A DNA stretch of 64,000 nucleotides from Methyloversatilis sp. XJ19-49 (GCF_024580145.1 NZ_JANINI010000005.1:145077-209076); one strand, 5' to 3'. Shown: positions 46,713-55,830, counted from the stretch's first letter. Numbers and translations: made by a program. The notes: generated by a model from the sequence alone, not told the origin.

Positions 46713-47357
46713 GTGAAACCGCTTCGAACCGATGTACCGCCTGAACCCGACTATGCAGGCGCCGTGGCGCATGCGCTGCAGCGCCTGCGCACCGAGCTGC
46801 CCCCTTTCTTTTCCTACCACGACGTCGGCCACACCGAACACGATGTGCTGCCTGCGGTGACCCGGCTCGCCCGGCTGGCGGGTCTTAGCAATGCCGACCG
46901 TCAGCTGCTCGAAGTGGCCGCGGCTTATCACGACCTGGGCCATGTGCAGAACCACATCGGGCACGAGCAGATCGGCGTGAGTGTCATCGATGACGTGCTG
47001 CCCGGCTTCGGTTTCGGCGCCCGCGACATCGAACGGATCTCCGGCATGATTCTGGCGACCCAGCTCCCGCAGTCGCCGCAGAACGCGCACGAAGCACTGC
47101 TTGCCGACGCCGACCTGGATTCGCTCGGCCGGGAGGATTTCTTCGACACCAGCGAAGCACTGTGGAGGGAGCGCGCCGCGCTCGGCTATCCGATGTCCTG
47201 GCCCGACTGGCTGGAGACGCAACTCGCGTTTCTCGCGAGCCACCGATACTTCAGCGACGTGGCGCGCACGCTCCGCGACGCGGGCAAGCAGCGCAACATT
47301 GCCTTGCTCAAAGAGCTGATGCGTGAGCAGCGCGATGCAAGCCCCCGCCAGGCTTGA
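46713..47357 (+). CDS. HD-domain metal-dependent phosphohydrolase
   Basis: A 214-residue cytoplasmic HD protein starting at GTG 46713 behind GGAAGAA. Likely metal ligands are His36/His40/His43 in SYHDVGHTEHD, His73-Asp74 in AAAYHDLGH and Asp132 in LLADADLDSLG. All elements of a catalytic HD fold are present, so phosphomonoesterase or phosphodiesterase activity is plausible. Its position beside a class III cyclase makes cyclic-nucleotide hydrolysis an attractive but unproven role. It ends convergently with the cyclase gene, 33 bases apart. Confidence 0.85.
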   Translation: MKPLRTDVPPEPDYAGAVAHALQRLRTELPPFFSYHDVGHTEHDVLPAVTRLARLAGLSNADRQLLEVAAAYHDLGHVQNHIGHEQIGVSVIDDVLPGFGFGARDIERISGMILATQLPQSPQNAHEALLADADLDSLGREDFFDTSEALWRERAALGYPMSWPDWLETQLAFLASHRYFSDVARTLRDAGKQRNIALLKELMREQRDASPRQA

Positions 47358-47390
47358 GCGCTGCCGTGGCTGCCATGGCTGCCGGCAAAG

Positions 47391-49652
47391 CTACTTGGCA
47401 TCCATCCTGATCACGCGTGCATCCTCCGGCGCGGGCGTACCGGAGAGATACATGTCGCAGCGCATGCGGTAGAACAGGCTCGGACCATCGTCCGGAAACG
47501 CCCGCAGCAGCGCTTCGAACGCCGCGGCGGCGGCGTCCCATCGGGCACTGTGAAAGATCGCGAGCGCTTCTTCGAACTGGCGCGACAACGCGTGCTGCGA
47601 GGCGGACACGGTGGCCTCGGTGCCCATCACCTCGAAGATCGGAATGGCGCCCGACTTGCCGACGAACTGGAAGTCGCCGAGCGGCCGCAGCAGGAAGCCC
47701 TCCAGCGCCTCGACGACGGCCTGCGTGGCGAGGATCTGCGTACCGATGTGCTTGTTCAGCCCCTCGATGCGCGATGCCGTGTTGGCCGTGTCGCCGACGA
47801 TGCTGAATACGAAGTGACCGCCGCCACCGGCATGCCCGACATAGAAGTTGCCCGCTTCCAGCCCTACGCGCAGCGACGCCTTCAGCATAGGATGCCGCCG
47901 CTTGAAGCCGGCGATCGCGTCCGACGCCCCCAGCGCAGCCAGTACCGCCTGGCGGCGCACCGATGCTTCCGGCTTGTCGGCCGTCCAGGCACACATGATG
48001 GCGTCGGCCCGGAATTCGGTCACATCGACTTTCTGCCGCTTCAGCGCACCGGCCAGCGTATCGAAGTAGTCGTTCAGGAACACTGCCAGCTGATCCGGCG
48101 GCAACTGTTCGGAAATGGTCGAGAAGCCCGACATGTCGGTGGCCAGACAGGTGCCGTACACCACTCGATTGAAGGCATGCGGATCGACCTGGCGGTCGGT
48201 CAGGTCGCGGGCGACGTTCTCCGGCACGTAGTAGCCGAGCGCCTTGCTCATGCGACGGCCTCGGCCGCGTTCCAGCAGATACTGCGCTGACAGGCCGAGA
48301 AAGAGCGCAAGAGGGAACTGCACCAGCAGTGGCGTGGCAAGCGGCACCCACAGGTCGGCGACGTTGAACGACAATTGTGCGGCAAGGGCATAGAGCCCTG
48401 CCAGCACGATGACCAGCGGCACCCCGGCGAGCGCCGGCAGCAGATAGGCCAGCGCACCGGCGACGAGGCCGAAGGCGAACAGCACCGCCACGGTCTGCGC
48501 CGCGTCGGGCGTGCGGATGCTGCGGTCGGTCATCAGGTTGCCGAACGCCGTGGCGGCGATTTCCACCCCGCTGAGGTCGACACCGTCGTCGTTGGTGAAC
48601 ACCGTGTAGAAACGGTCCGGGTGACCCGGGTCGTAGAGGTCGGCGAACCCCACGAATACCGTCCTGCCGCGGAAATCGAAGGTACTGCTTCCAGTGGCGG
48701 TGCCCTGCGCATTGACCAGATCCTGATAGAACACGGTCGGCACGGTACCCGGCGGGCCATAGAAATTGAGCAGCCGGTGCGGGTCGCCGCTGTACAGAGC
48801 ACGCAGCGCACGCAGCAGATCGCGTTCTCCGGCTGGCAAATCGGCGCGGGCTTCGATGAGGACCCGCAGGCGCTCGGTCGCGGCCGGGTCGTTTTCGAGC
48901 CGTTCGCGGAAACGCCCCATAATGGTGCGCAGACTGGCCGCCTTGCCAAACCCGGCCAGGTCCGCAGGCAGGTCATCGAGACCGGCGACGCCCAGTTCGC
49001 GCAGCAGGTCCATCCAGGCCGTGTAGAGCTTCAGCGCATGCACCTGCATCGCAGCAGCCGGCAGCGTCGGTGCATCGCCGACGCTTTCCTTGAACACCCA
49101 GAACTCGTAGACGGCCGCATCGATCTTGGGCAGCGGGAAGGTGGCCAACCCCTTTGCCGCGTCGACCAGCGCGGGCAAAGGCTGAACCAACTGCTCGACC
49201 CAGATCGATCCCGACGGGCGACCTTCGGAGTCGGTCACCGGCTGGCGTTTGCCAGTCACCAGTTCGATGAGCACGACGCGATCGGAACGGTCGATCGCAG
49301 CTGCAAACGTCAGATCGTCGGCGCTGACGCGCGGCTTGTCGAACTGCATGTCGAACACGATGGCCGATGCACCACGCCGGGTCAGTTCATCGACCAGCCC
49401 GGCATGCACGGTTCGCGGCCAGTCGCGCGGCTGGCTGGGCAGACCGAGCTGGTCACCGGTGCGGCCATCGATGGCTACCACGACGACGTCGGGGGGCGGT
49501 GCAATGGGCCCGCGGATATTGAACAGCCAGGGCAGACCCACGCTGCGTTCGAAGGAGGCGCCCGCATCGACGAGGCTGGCAATGATGCCCACCAGCCCGG
49601 TCAGCAGACCGATCGCGAGACCCTTGGCGGCACGCCGTGTGCGATTCTTCAT
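47391..49652 (-). CDS. CHASE2-domain class III adenylate/guanylate cyclase
   Basis: A 753-residue membrane protein with TM1 near 10-30, a large periplasmic CHASE2 sensor at about 35-400, about three helices at 405-480 and a cytoplasmic class III cyclase at about 500-680. Metal Asp residues are in LATDMSGFSTIS (near 506) and EFRADAIM (near 549); the catalytic Asn and Arg are in GDTANTASRIEG (near 624). The lysine that usually selects adenine is replaced by Glu (TEFRADA), so ATP versus GTP preference is open. A short TPR-like tail follows. ATG 49652 is chosen; the longer frame lacks a ribosome site. It diverges from the glutaminase fusion. Confidence 0.9.
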   Translation of the reverse strand: MKNRTRRAAKGLAIGLLTGLVGIIASLVDAGASFERSVGLPWLFNIRGPIAPPPDVVVVAIDGRTGDQLGLPSQPRDWPRTVHAGLVDELTRRGASAIVFDMQFDKPRVSADDLTFAAAIDRSDRVVLIELVTGKRQPVTDSEGRPSGSIWVEQLVQPLPALVDAAKGLATFPLPKIDAAVYEFWVFKESVGDAPTLPAAAMQVHALKLYTAWMDLLRELGVAGLDDLPADLAGFGKAASLRTIMGRFRERLENDPAATERLRVLIEARADLPAGERDLLRALRALYSGDPHRLLNFYGPPGTVPTVFYQDLVNAQGTATGSSTFDFRGRTVFVGFADLYDPGHPDRFYTVFTNDDGVDLSGVEIAATAFGNLMTDRSIRTPDAAQTVAVLFAFGLVAGALAYLLPALAGVPLVIVLAGLYALAAQLSFNVADLWVPLATPLLVQFPLALFLGLSAQYLLERGRGRRMSKALGYYVPENVARDLTDRQVDPHAFNRVVYGTCLATDMSGFSTISEQLPPDQLAVFLNDYFDTLAGALKRQKVDVTEFRADAIMCAWTADKPEASVRRQAVLAALGASDAIAGFKRRHPMLKASLRVGLEAGNFYVGHAGGGGHFVFSIVGDTANTASRIEGLNKHIGTQILATQAVVEALEGFLLRPLGDFQFVGKSGAIPIFEVMGTEATVSASQHALSRQFEEALAIFHSARWDAAAAAFEALLRAFPDDGPSLFYRMRCDMYLSGTPAPEDARVIRMDAK

Positions 49653-49786
49653 GCGCGTCGAGTCTTTCTCGAGTCGTTGATCGGGGCATTGCGCGGAGCA
49701 TAGCGGGTCAGGCACACGCTACGCGCAGTTTTGCCGCCGGATCCCTCGGCGGTACGCACCATCTGGCTGCACCGGTAATGTGCGGT

Positions 49787-49802
49787 GGGCACGGGAATTG
49801 CG
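49787..49802 (+). promoter_or_regulatory. Candidate sigma-54 promoter of glutaminase-STAS-cNBD gene
   Basis: GGGCACGGGAATTGCG matches TGGCACGN4TTGCW except at the two outermost bases. The -12 G is 41 bases before the ATG at 49841. Confidence 0.7.
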
Positions 49803-49840
49803 TTCATTCATGTCACAAGGGAGAGAAAAGGACAATCGAT

Positions 49841-51664
49841 ATGCAATCTCCGATCCAGGCCTATCTGGAAGGCTTGCACAGCCGCCTCGCGGGAATCCGG
49901 AGCGGCGAGCTGGCGAGTTACATCCCCGAACTCACGAAGGCTGATCCAGCCTGGTTCGGCATCTGTCTGGTGACGATGGATGGCACGGTCTATTCGACGG
50001 GCGACACCGATGAGATCTTCACGATCCAGTCCATATCCAAGGCTTTCGTCTATGGCACCGCGCTAGCAGACCGGGGACTCGATTTTGTCAGCCGCAAGGT
50101 TGGCGTCGAGCCGAGTGGTGACGCCTTCAATTCCATCAGTCTCGATCCCCAAACTGGTGCGCCGATCAATCCGATGATCAACGCCGGTGCAATCGCCACC
50201 ACAAGCATGGTCAGCGGTGAATCACCTGAAGCCCAGTGGGCGCGGATAGAGGATTCGATCTCCACCTTCGTGGGCAGAAAGGTCAACATTGATGAGTCGG
50301 TGTACCGATCGGAAAGCGCGACCGGATTCCGGAATCGCGCGATCGCCTGGATGCTGAAGAACTTCGGCATCATCGATGGCGAACCGATGGCATCGCTGGA
50401 AAATTACTTTCGCCAGTGCTCGATCGAGGTGAATTGCCGCGACCTCGGCTTCATGGCGGCCACGCTGGCGAACGGCGGTGTTCACCCGCTCACCGGCAAG
50501 CGCGCGCTGCCGGCCGAACACGTCGAGCGCGTCCTCAGCGTCATGGCCACCTGCGGCATGTACGACTACGCAGGCAGTTGGCTGTACGAGATCGGGTTGC
50601 CGGCCAAGAGCGGCGTGGGCGGGGGCATCATAGCGGTGCTGCCCGGGCGTTTCGGCATTGCCATCTTTTCGCCGCTGCTCGACGAGAAGGGCAACAGTGT
50701 GCGCGGCATCGAGGCATGCAAGCACCTGTCCAGGGACTTCAACCTGCATGTGTTCACCCCGGCGGGTGACCCGCGCATGACGCTGGGTCGGCTCTACACC
50801 GGTGCCGATGCGCCGTCGCGCCGACAGACCACCGGTGACACACGAGCCTGGCTCAGTGCCAACGCGCATCGCATCAAGTACCTCTGCCTGCACGGTTTTC
50901 TTGGAGTGGATGGCATCGAGTACGTCATACGGCGCATGATCGAGCTGGCTGCCGAAACGCACAGTTTCATCCTGGACATGAATCAGGTGGATGGCATGTC
51001 CGAAAGCGCGGCCACGCTGTTGCATCAGGCGCGACTCGGCCTGATGGACGACGGCATCGCCGTCGTGTGCTCGCGCATCCGTGACGGCTCTCCGGTAAAG
51101 GAGCGTCTGCGCAAGACGACGCGCAGCGGTGACCGTGGCGTGCTGCACTTCGAAGACAACGATCTGGCCGTCGAATGGTGCGAGAACCGCCTGATCGGTG
51201 AGGCGTCCTGCAGCGCGATGGCGCATCGACCGCTGGCGGATTCGCTGCTGTTCGCGGGCATGCCAGAACCCCTCATGAAGAAGGTGCATGCGGTTGCCTA
51301 CCCGCAGCAGTTCGCCGCAGGCGCGCAGATTCTGAAGGTGGGGGAAGCCTGTGACGGCCGCGTTTATTTCATCGAATCGGGCCAGATCAGCGTGCTCGTG
51401 CCGACGGAAGATGGCAAACACCAGCGCATTTCCTCGCTGGGTCCGGGCATGAATTTCGGCGAAATGGTGTTGCTGGGTCAGAAAACCCGCACTGCCACCG
51501 TCTATGCCGACAGTGATGTACGGTGCAGCGTGCTTGAAGTTCGCGATTTCGACCGCATTTCGGCGGCAACCCCCGAGTTCCGGAGCGTCATTCTGGAGAA
51601 CCTTGCGCGGGACCTCGCCGACAAGCTGCGCCGCTCAACGCAGTGCGTATCGGCGCTCGCCTGA
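49841..51664 (+). CDS. glsA: Glutaminase fused to STAS and cyclic-nucleotide-binding domains
   Basis: A 607-residue cytoplasmic fusion. Residues 1-310 are a serine-dependent glutaminase (L-glutamine to glutamate and ammonia) with the SxxK motif SISK (Ser64, Lys67), NPMINAGAIAT and YDYAGSW. About 345-450 is a STAS domain (FILDMNQVDGMSESAATLLHQA). About 475-600 is a Crp-like cNMP-binding domain with the full phosphate cassette NFGEMVLLGQKTRTATV, including Glu and Arg. ATG 49841 follows AAAAGG; the longer frame is not supported. A sigma-54 element and a divergent cyclase lie upstream. It couples nitrogen metabolism to a cyclic nucleotide and possibly to the local RsbW-like kinase. Confidence 0.92.
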   Translation: MQSPIQAYLEGLHSRLAGIRSGELASYIPELTKADPAWFGICLVTMDGTVYSTGDTDEIFTIQSISKAFVYGTALADRGLDFVSRKVGVEPSGDAFNSISLDPQTGAPINPMINAGAIATTSMVSGESPEAQWARIEDSISTFVGRKVNIDESVYRSESATGFRNRAIAWMLKNFGIIDGEPMASLENYFRQCSIEVNCRDLGFMAATLANGGVHPLTGKRALPAEHVERVLSVMATCGMYDYAGSWLYEIGLPAKSGVGGGIIAVLPGRFGIAIFSPLLDEKGNSVRGIEACKHLSRDFNLHVFTPAGDPRMTLGRLYTGADAPSRRQTTGDTRAWLSANAHRIKYLCLHGFLGVDGIEYVIRRMIELAAETHSFILDMNQVDGMSESAATLLHQARLGLMDDGIAVVCSRIRDGSPVKERLRKTTRSGDRGVLHFEDNDLAVEWCENRLIGEASCSAMAHRPLADSLLFAGMPEPLMKKVHAVAYPQQFAAGAQILKVGEACDGRVYFIESGQISVLVPTEDGKHQRISSLGPGMNFGEMVLLGQKTRTATVYADSDVRCSVLEVRDFDRISAATPEFRSVILENLARDLADKLRRSTQCVSALA

Positions 51665-51773
51665 ACGACTGTCCGTCGCCGATACCGGGTCGGACATCAG
51701 GCGTCGTCCGTCCTCGACGCGCATTGCACACGGAAGACCCAGTGTCCCTGCGCTACCATCAGGTCCGCCTTCT

Positions 51774-53255
51774 ATGGAAACGGACCCCGTGAAGCCGCAA
51801 GACCCTGCTCTGCTTCGCAGCGCCAACTTGATCGACGGCCAGTGGATCGCGGCCGACGATGGCGCCACGCTGACCGTGCGCAATCCGGCAACCGGCGAAT
51901 GGCTGGCCGACGTGCCCCGCTGTGGCGCGGCGGAAACCGCGCGGGCGATCGACGCAGCAGCACGCGCCCTGCCCGGCTGGCGCGCACGTACCGCCGCGGC
52001 ACGCGCCCGCGTGCTGCGTGACTGGTTCGCACTGATCCTGGCGCATGAAAAGGCGCTCGCGGCACTGATCACGGCCGAGGGCGGCAAGCCGCTGGCCGAG
52101 GCGCGCGGCGAGGTCAAGTACGGCGCCTCCTTCGTCGAGTGGTTTGCCGAAGAAGGTAGGCGCGTCTATGGCGACACCATCCCTTCGCCGGCGTCCGACA
52201 CCCGGCTGCTGACGCTGCGCCAGCCGGTCGGCGTGTGCGCCGCCATCACGCCGTGGAATTTTCCGCTGGCGATGATCACGCGCAAGGTTGCGCCCGCACT
52301 GGCGGCCGGCTGCACGGTCGTCGTGAAGCCGTCGGAACTGACGCCGCTGACGGCGTTCGCGCTGGCTGAACTGGCCTTGCGCGCCGGTGTGCCACCGGGC
52401 GTGCTCAACGTGATCACCGGTGATCCGGCACGGATCGGCGACGCCCTGTGCGCCGACCCGTTGGTGCGCAAGCTGTCCTTCACCGGCTCTACGGCGGTCG
52501 GCCGGCGACTGATGGCGCAATGCGCACCGACCCTGAAGCGGCTGTCGCTCGAACTGGGCGGCAATGCACCCTTCATCGTGTTCGACGACGCCGATGTCGA
52601 TGCCGCAGTCGAGGGCGCGCTGGCGGCCAAGTACCGCAACAGCGGTCAGACCTGCGTATGTGCCAACCGCTTCATCGTGCAGTCCGGCGTCTATGAAGCT
52701 TTCGTCGCCCGACTGGCCGACGCTTCGGAGCGGCTGGTAGTCGGCGACGGCGCCGATCCGGGTGTCGAACAAGGGCCGCTGATCAACATGGCAGGCCTCG
52801 AAAAGGTCGAGGCGCTGATCGCCGATGCGAAGGCGAAAGGTGCCCGGGTGCTGTGCGGCGGACGCCGCCATGCGCTCGGTGGCACCTTCTTCGAACCGAC
52901 CGTGCTGACCGATGCGACACCGGCGATGCGCATCGCCCGCGAAGAAGCATTCGGGCCGGTGGCGCCGGTATTCCGCTTCGATTCCGAAGCGCAAGCCATC
53001 GCGCTGGCCAACGACACCGAATCCGGGCTCGCCGCCTATTTGTATACCCGTGATATCGGCCGCGGCTGGCGCGTCGCCGAAGCACTGGACTTCGGCATGG
53101 TCGGCCTTAACACCGGACGCATATCGAACGAAGTCGCCCCGTTCGGTGGCATCAAGCAGTCCGGCTTCGGGCGCGAAGGGTCGAAGCACGGCATCGAGGA
53201 CTATCTCGACATCAAGTACCTGTGCATCGATATCGGCCTCGCACCTGCCGGGTAA
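51774..53255 (+). CDS. gabD: Succinate-semialdehyde dehydrogenase (NAD(P)+), GabD-like
   Basis: A 493-residue aldehyde dehydrogenase. The catalytic Cys is in NSGQTCVCANRF and the general base Glu in LELGGNAPFIVF; ITPWNFPLAMITRKVAPALAAGCTVVVKPSE and FTGSTAVGRRLM mark the cofactor site. The overall sequence, including GGIKQSGFGREGSKHGIEDYLDIKYLC at the C-terminus, is characteristic of GabD. It oxidises succinate semialdehyde to succinate, and sits beside a glutaminase, so a glutamate/GABA catabolic link is possible. A later GTG at 51789 is an alternative start. The exact substrate could be another semialdehyde. Confidence 0.92.
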   Translation: METDPVKPQDPALLRSANLIDGQWIAADDGATLTVRNPATGEWLADVPRCGAAETARAIDAAARALPGWRARTAAARARVLRDWFALILAHEKALAALITAEGGKPLAEARGEVKYGASFVEWFAEEGRRVYGDTIPSPASDTRLLTLRQPVGVCAAITPWNFPLAMITRKVAPALAAGCTVVVKPSELTPLTAFALAELALRAGVPPGVLNVITGDPARIGDALCADPLVRKLSFTGSTAVGRRLMAQCAPTLKRLSLELGGNAPFIVFDDADVDAAVEGALAAKYRNSGQTCVCANRFIVQSGVYEAFVARLADASERLVVGDGADPGVEQGPLINMAGLEKVEALIADAKAKGARVLCGGRRHALGGTFFEPTVLTDATPAMRIAREEAFGPVAPVFRFDSEAQAIALANDTESGLAAYLYTRDIGRGWRVAEALDFGMVGLNTGRISNEVAPFGGIKQSGFGREGSKHGIEDYLDIKYLCIDIGLAPAG

Positions 53256-53265
53256 CCATCGAACC

Positions 53266-54024
53266 GTGACCGCCCCGTTCGCCGATCACTTCGCCACGCT
53301 CGCCAGCCAGTATGCGAGCAGCCGCCCGACCTATCCGGCGGCACTGTTCGACTGGCTGGCCGACCAATGCGTCGCACCTGACTGCGTGTGGGACTGCGGC
53401 ACCGGCACCGGTCAGGCGGCGGTCGATCTGGGCCGCGTGTTCGGGCGGGTCATCGCGACCGACGCCAGCGCCGCCCAGATCGCCGAAGCCACCCCGTATG
53501 CACGCGTCGACTACCGGGTTGCACCCGCCGAGGCGTCGGGGCTGGACGATGCATCGGTCGATCTGGTCGTCGTCGCCCAGGCGCTGCACTGGTTCGATCT
53601 CGACCGCTTCTACCCTGAAGCGCGGCGGGTGCTGAAACCGGGCGGCATAATCGCGGCATGGTGTTACGGCGTGCTGCACGTCGGCGACGAAGGCGATGCG
53701 GTGGACCACCTGGTGCAGCACTTCTATCGCGATGAGGTCGGCCCCTGGTGGCCGGCCGAACGCCGGCATGTGGAAACGGCTTACCGCGACCTGCCCTTCC
53801 CGTTTGCGCTGCTGCCCGCACCCGACTTCGCGCTGTCGGCGCGGTGGACGCCGGCGCAGCTGCTCGGCTACCTGCGCAGCTGGTCGGCCACCGCGCGCTT
53901 CATGGCCGCGAATGGCTTCGATCCGGTCGAACGGTTGTCGGTCGCGCTGCTCGCGGCCTGGGGCGACCCGCAGCAGGCGCGGACGGTCAGCTGGCCGCTG
54001 TCGCTGCGCGTCGGGGTACGCTAG
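53266..54024 (+). CDS. Class I SAM-dependent methyltransferase
   Basis: A 252-residue methyltransferase beginning at GTG 53266, 10 bases after gabD. Motif I is VWDCGTGTGQAAVDLG (about residues 44-59), then VIATDASAAQIAEA, SVDLVVVAQALHWFDLDRFYPEARRVLKPGGIIAAWCYG. It resembles the Methyltransf_11 group annotated as trans-aconitate or UbiE-like enzymes; the substrate is unknown. It is probably co-transcribed with gabD. The open frame upstream overlaps gabD and lacks a start of its own. Confidence 0.87.
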   Translation: MTAPFADHFATLASQYASSRPTYPAALFDWLADQCVAPDCVWDCGTGTGQAAVDLGRVFGRVIATDASAAQIAEATPYARVDYRVAPAEASGLDDASVDLVVVAQALHWFDLDRFYPEARRVLKPGGIIAAWCYGVLHVGDEGDAVDHLVQHFYRDEVGPWWPAERRHVETAYRDLPFPFALLPAPDFALSARWTPAQLLGYLRSWSATARFMAANGFDPVERLSVALLAAWGDPQQARTVSWPLSLRVGVR

Positions 54025-54068
54025 GGTCAGTTGAGATTCGCTTCGTACCTCACGCGCGCGGCTGCCAC

Positions 54069-54458
54069 TCAGCGACGCATGAAGCGGACGCTCACGGCAG
54101 GCGCCCAGCTCGACACAATCACGGCGCCGGCGAGCATGAATTCGAGATTGACGAACAGGTATTCCAGCGACGGGTAGGCGGTCGCGCCGTCCCACGGCAC
54201 GCAGCCTGCCAGCGCGACCACCGCGAACAGCGGGCGCGCCCAGCGCCGGAACAGCAGCAGGCCGGCCGTCGAGATCGATGCCAGCGCCAGATATGCCATG
54301 CCGCCGATGCCGGTCATCCAGCTCGTCGCGTCCTGCGCCGCAACGTAGTCACGCAGCGGCTCGGGCAGATCAGGTGCGGTGGCGATGTGCGACACGACCG
54401 CCAGCACCACGCAAAGCAGATAAAGCGCGATCAGCATGCGGAAAATTCTCGGCGTCAT
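54069..54458 (-). CDS. Small integral membrane protein, unknown
   Basis: A 129-residue protein (MTPRIFRMLIALYLL start) with about four hydrophobic helices: residues 5-24, 45-65, 70-90 and 100-120. There is a short periplasmic-looking loop rich in Asp/Ala after helix 1. ATG 54458 begins directly before the first helix; the upstream frame (Arg/Pro-rich) is antisense to arfB and not credible. I do not recognise the family. It is transcribed in the same direction as arfB, 82 bases downstream. Confidence 0.72.
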   Translation of the reverse strand: MTPRIFRMLIALYLLCVVLAVVSHIATAPDLPEPLRDYVAAQDATSWMTGIGGMAYLALASISTAGLLLFRRWARPLFAVVALAGCVPWDGATAYPSLEYLFVNLEFMLAGAVIVSSWAPAVSVRFMRR

Positions 54459-54540
54459 GAATTTTCGGTGCGGTGGATGAAGAGCGGCGCTAGCACGCGC
54501 GGCGCGGCGCGACTCGGCAAGGGCTGCTGTCCTGACATGC

Positions 54541-54945
54541 TCATTCGGCGCCGCCACGGCGACCGGCCTTGATCGCCGAGCGGTGGGTCTTGCCCGCCAG
54601 CCGTCGTTCGACCGCCGCGCGACCCGGCCGCGTCGGACGGCGAATCTTCGCGACATGGGCGGCCGCGGCAATCAGTTCGTCCAGTCGGCGCATGGCCTCG
54701 GCACGGTTCTTTTCCAGACTGCGGAAGGTCTGCGCCTTGATCACCACGACGCCTTCATGGGTGATGCGCTGGTCGCCGAGCGCAAGCAGTCGCACCTTCA
54801 ATTCGTCCGGCAGCGACGAGGCGCCGATATCGAAGCGCAGATGCGCCGCACTCGATACCTTGTTGACGTTCTGCCCGCCGGCGCCCTGGGCGCGAATTGC
54901 GGTGAATTCGATTTCGTCCGGCAGCAGGGTGTAGGGCATGCGCAT
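54541..54945 (-). CDS. arfB: Alternative ribosome-rescue factor ArfB (peptidyl-tRNA hydrolase)
   Basis: A 134-residue class I release-factor-like protein. The catalytic GGQ is at 23-25 in GAGGQNVNK, followed by a conserved RF domain (AAHLRFDIGASSLP) and a basic C-terminal tail (GRAAVERRLAGKTHRSAIKAGRRG) that enters the empty mRNA channel of stalled ribosomes. The length is normal for ArfB/YaeJ. Starts at 54945 or 54939 are both possible. It acts without a stop codon to release nascent chains from non-stop complexes. Confidence 0.93.
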   Translation of the reverse strand: MRMPYTLLPDEIEFTAIRAQGAGGQNVNKVSSAAHLRFDIGASSLPDELKVRLLALGDQRITHEGVVVIKAQTFRSLEKNRAEAMRRLDELIAAAAHVAKIRRPTRPGRAAVERRLAGKTHRSAIKAGRRGGAE

Positions 54946-55039
54946 GAGGCAGGTCAGGCGTTCGGCAATGCTGGATTGTGCCCCGGACCCGTGCGTTGCA
55001 CAGCACCGGGGCATTGACCCGACAGTCCGGGGCGGCGTG

Positions 55040-55783
55040 TCAGTTCCTGCGCTTGCGCGCCGGCAACAGACGATCGTACTCGTCCTTGACCACGCCGTAG
55101 CACTCGCACACGCGCTCTTCCATCTTCGAGCGCTTGACGACGGTGATGAGGCCGCGCGAGCGTGCGATCAGGCCTTCCTTCTCCAGCGAGCCCAAGGTCT
55201 GCGTCACGCTTTCGCGCCGCACGCCGAGCAGCTTGGCGACCCGCTCCTGTGTGACGGGCAGTTTGCAGCCGTCCAGCCGGTCGATGCTCATCAGCAGCCA
55301 GCGGCACATCTGCTGGGCCAGTTCATGGTGCTGGTTGCACACCGCGTTCTGCGCCGTCTGGCAGATCATCGCCTGCGTGAACAGCAGCGACAACGCCTGC
55401 AGATGACCACCAAGCCCGAACTCGTTCTGCATCACCTTGCGACTGAGACGGTAGGCCTTACCGGCGCTCTGCACTTCGGTACTGGTCGGCATGCTTTCAC
55501 CGCCCATGAAGATCGAAATGCCGACCATGCCCTCCTTGCCGACCAGCGCTGTTTCGCTGGAAGAACCGTCTTCCAGCGAATAGAGCAGCGATACGATGCC
55601 GGAAACCGGAAAGTGCAGGAAATTCACGTGATCGCCGGATTCCGACAGGGTCCAGCCTATCGGCATCTCGACGAGTTCAAGATCGGGCAGCAGGCGCGCG
55701 AAGTCCTTGTCAGGCAATGATGCAAGTATCCGGTTCGCCGTCGGATCGGGCGGCGATGCACTTTCGGCATCCTTTTTCGACAT
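55040..55783 (-). CDS. Crp/Fnr family transcriptional regulator
   Basis: A 247-residue regulator: an N-terminal effector beta-roll (about 20-150) and a C-terminal helix-turn-helix (LPVTQERVAKLLGVRRESVTQTLGSLEKEGLI, about 190-220). The phosphate cassette (LVGKEGMVGISIFMGGESMPTSTEV) lacks the Arg-Ser/Thr-Ala of cAMP binders, and Fnr-type N-terminal cysteines are absent, so the ligand is unknown. ATG 55783 has AAGGGACAGG upstream. A 9-bp inverted repeat 48 bases upstream is a candidate autoregulatory site. The C-terminus carries an extra basic extension (VKDEYDRLLPARKRRN). Confidence 0.9.
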   Translation of the reverse strand: MSKKDAESASPPDPTANRILASLPDKDFARLLPDLELVEMPIGWTLSESGDHVNFLHFPVSGIVSLLYSLEDGSSSETALVGKEGMVGISIFMGGESMPTSTEVQSAGKAYRLSRKVMQNEFGLGGHLQALSLLFTQAMICQTAQNAVCNQHHELAQQMCRWLLMSIDRLDGCKLPVTQERVAKLLGVRRESVTQTLGSLEKEGLIARSRGLITVVKRSKMEERVCECYGVVKDEYDRLLPARKRRN

Positions 55784-55830
55784 GGCCTGTCCCTTCCAGG
55801 GTGGGTTGGAGTGTGTAGATGTACGGAAAA

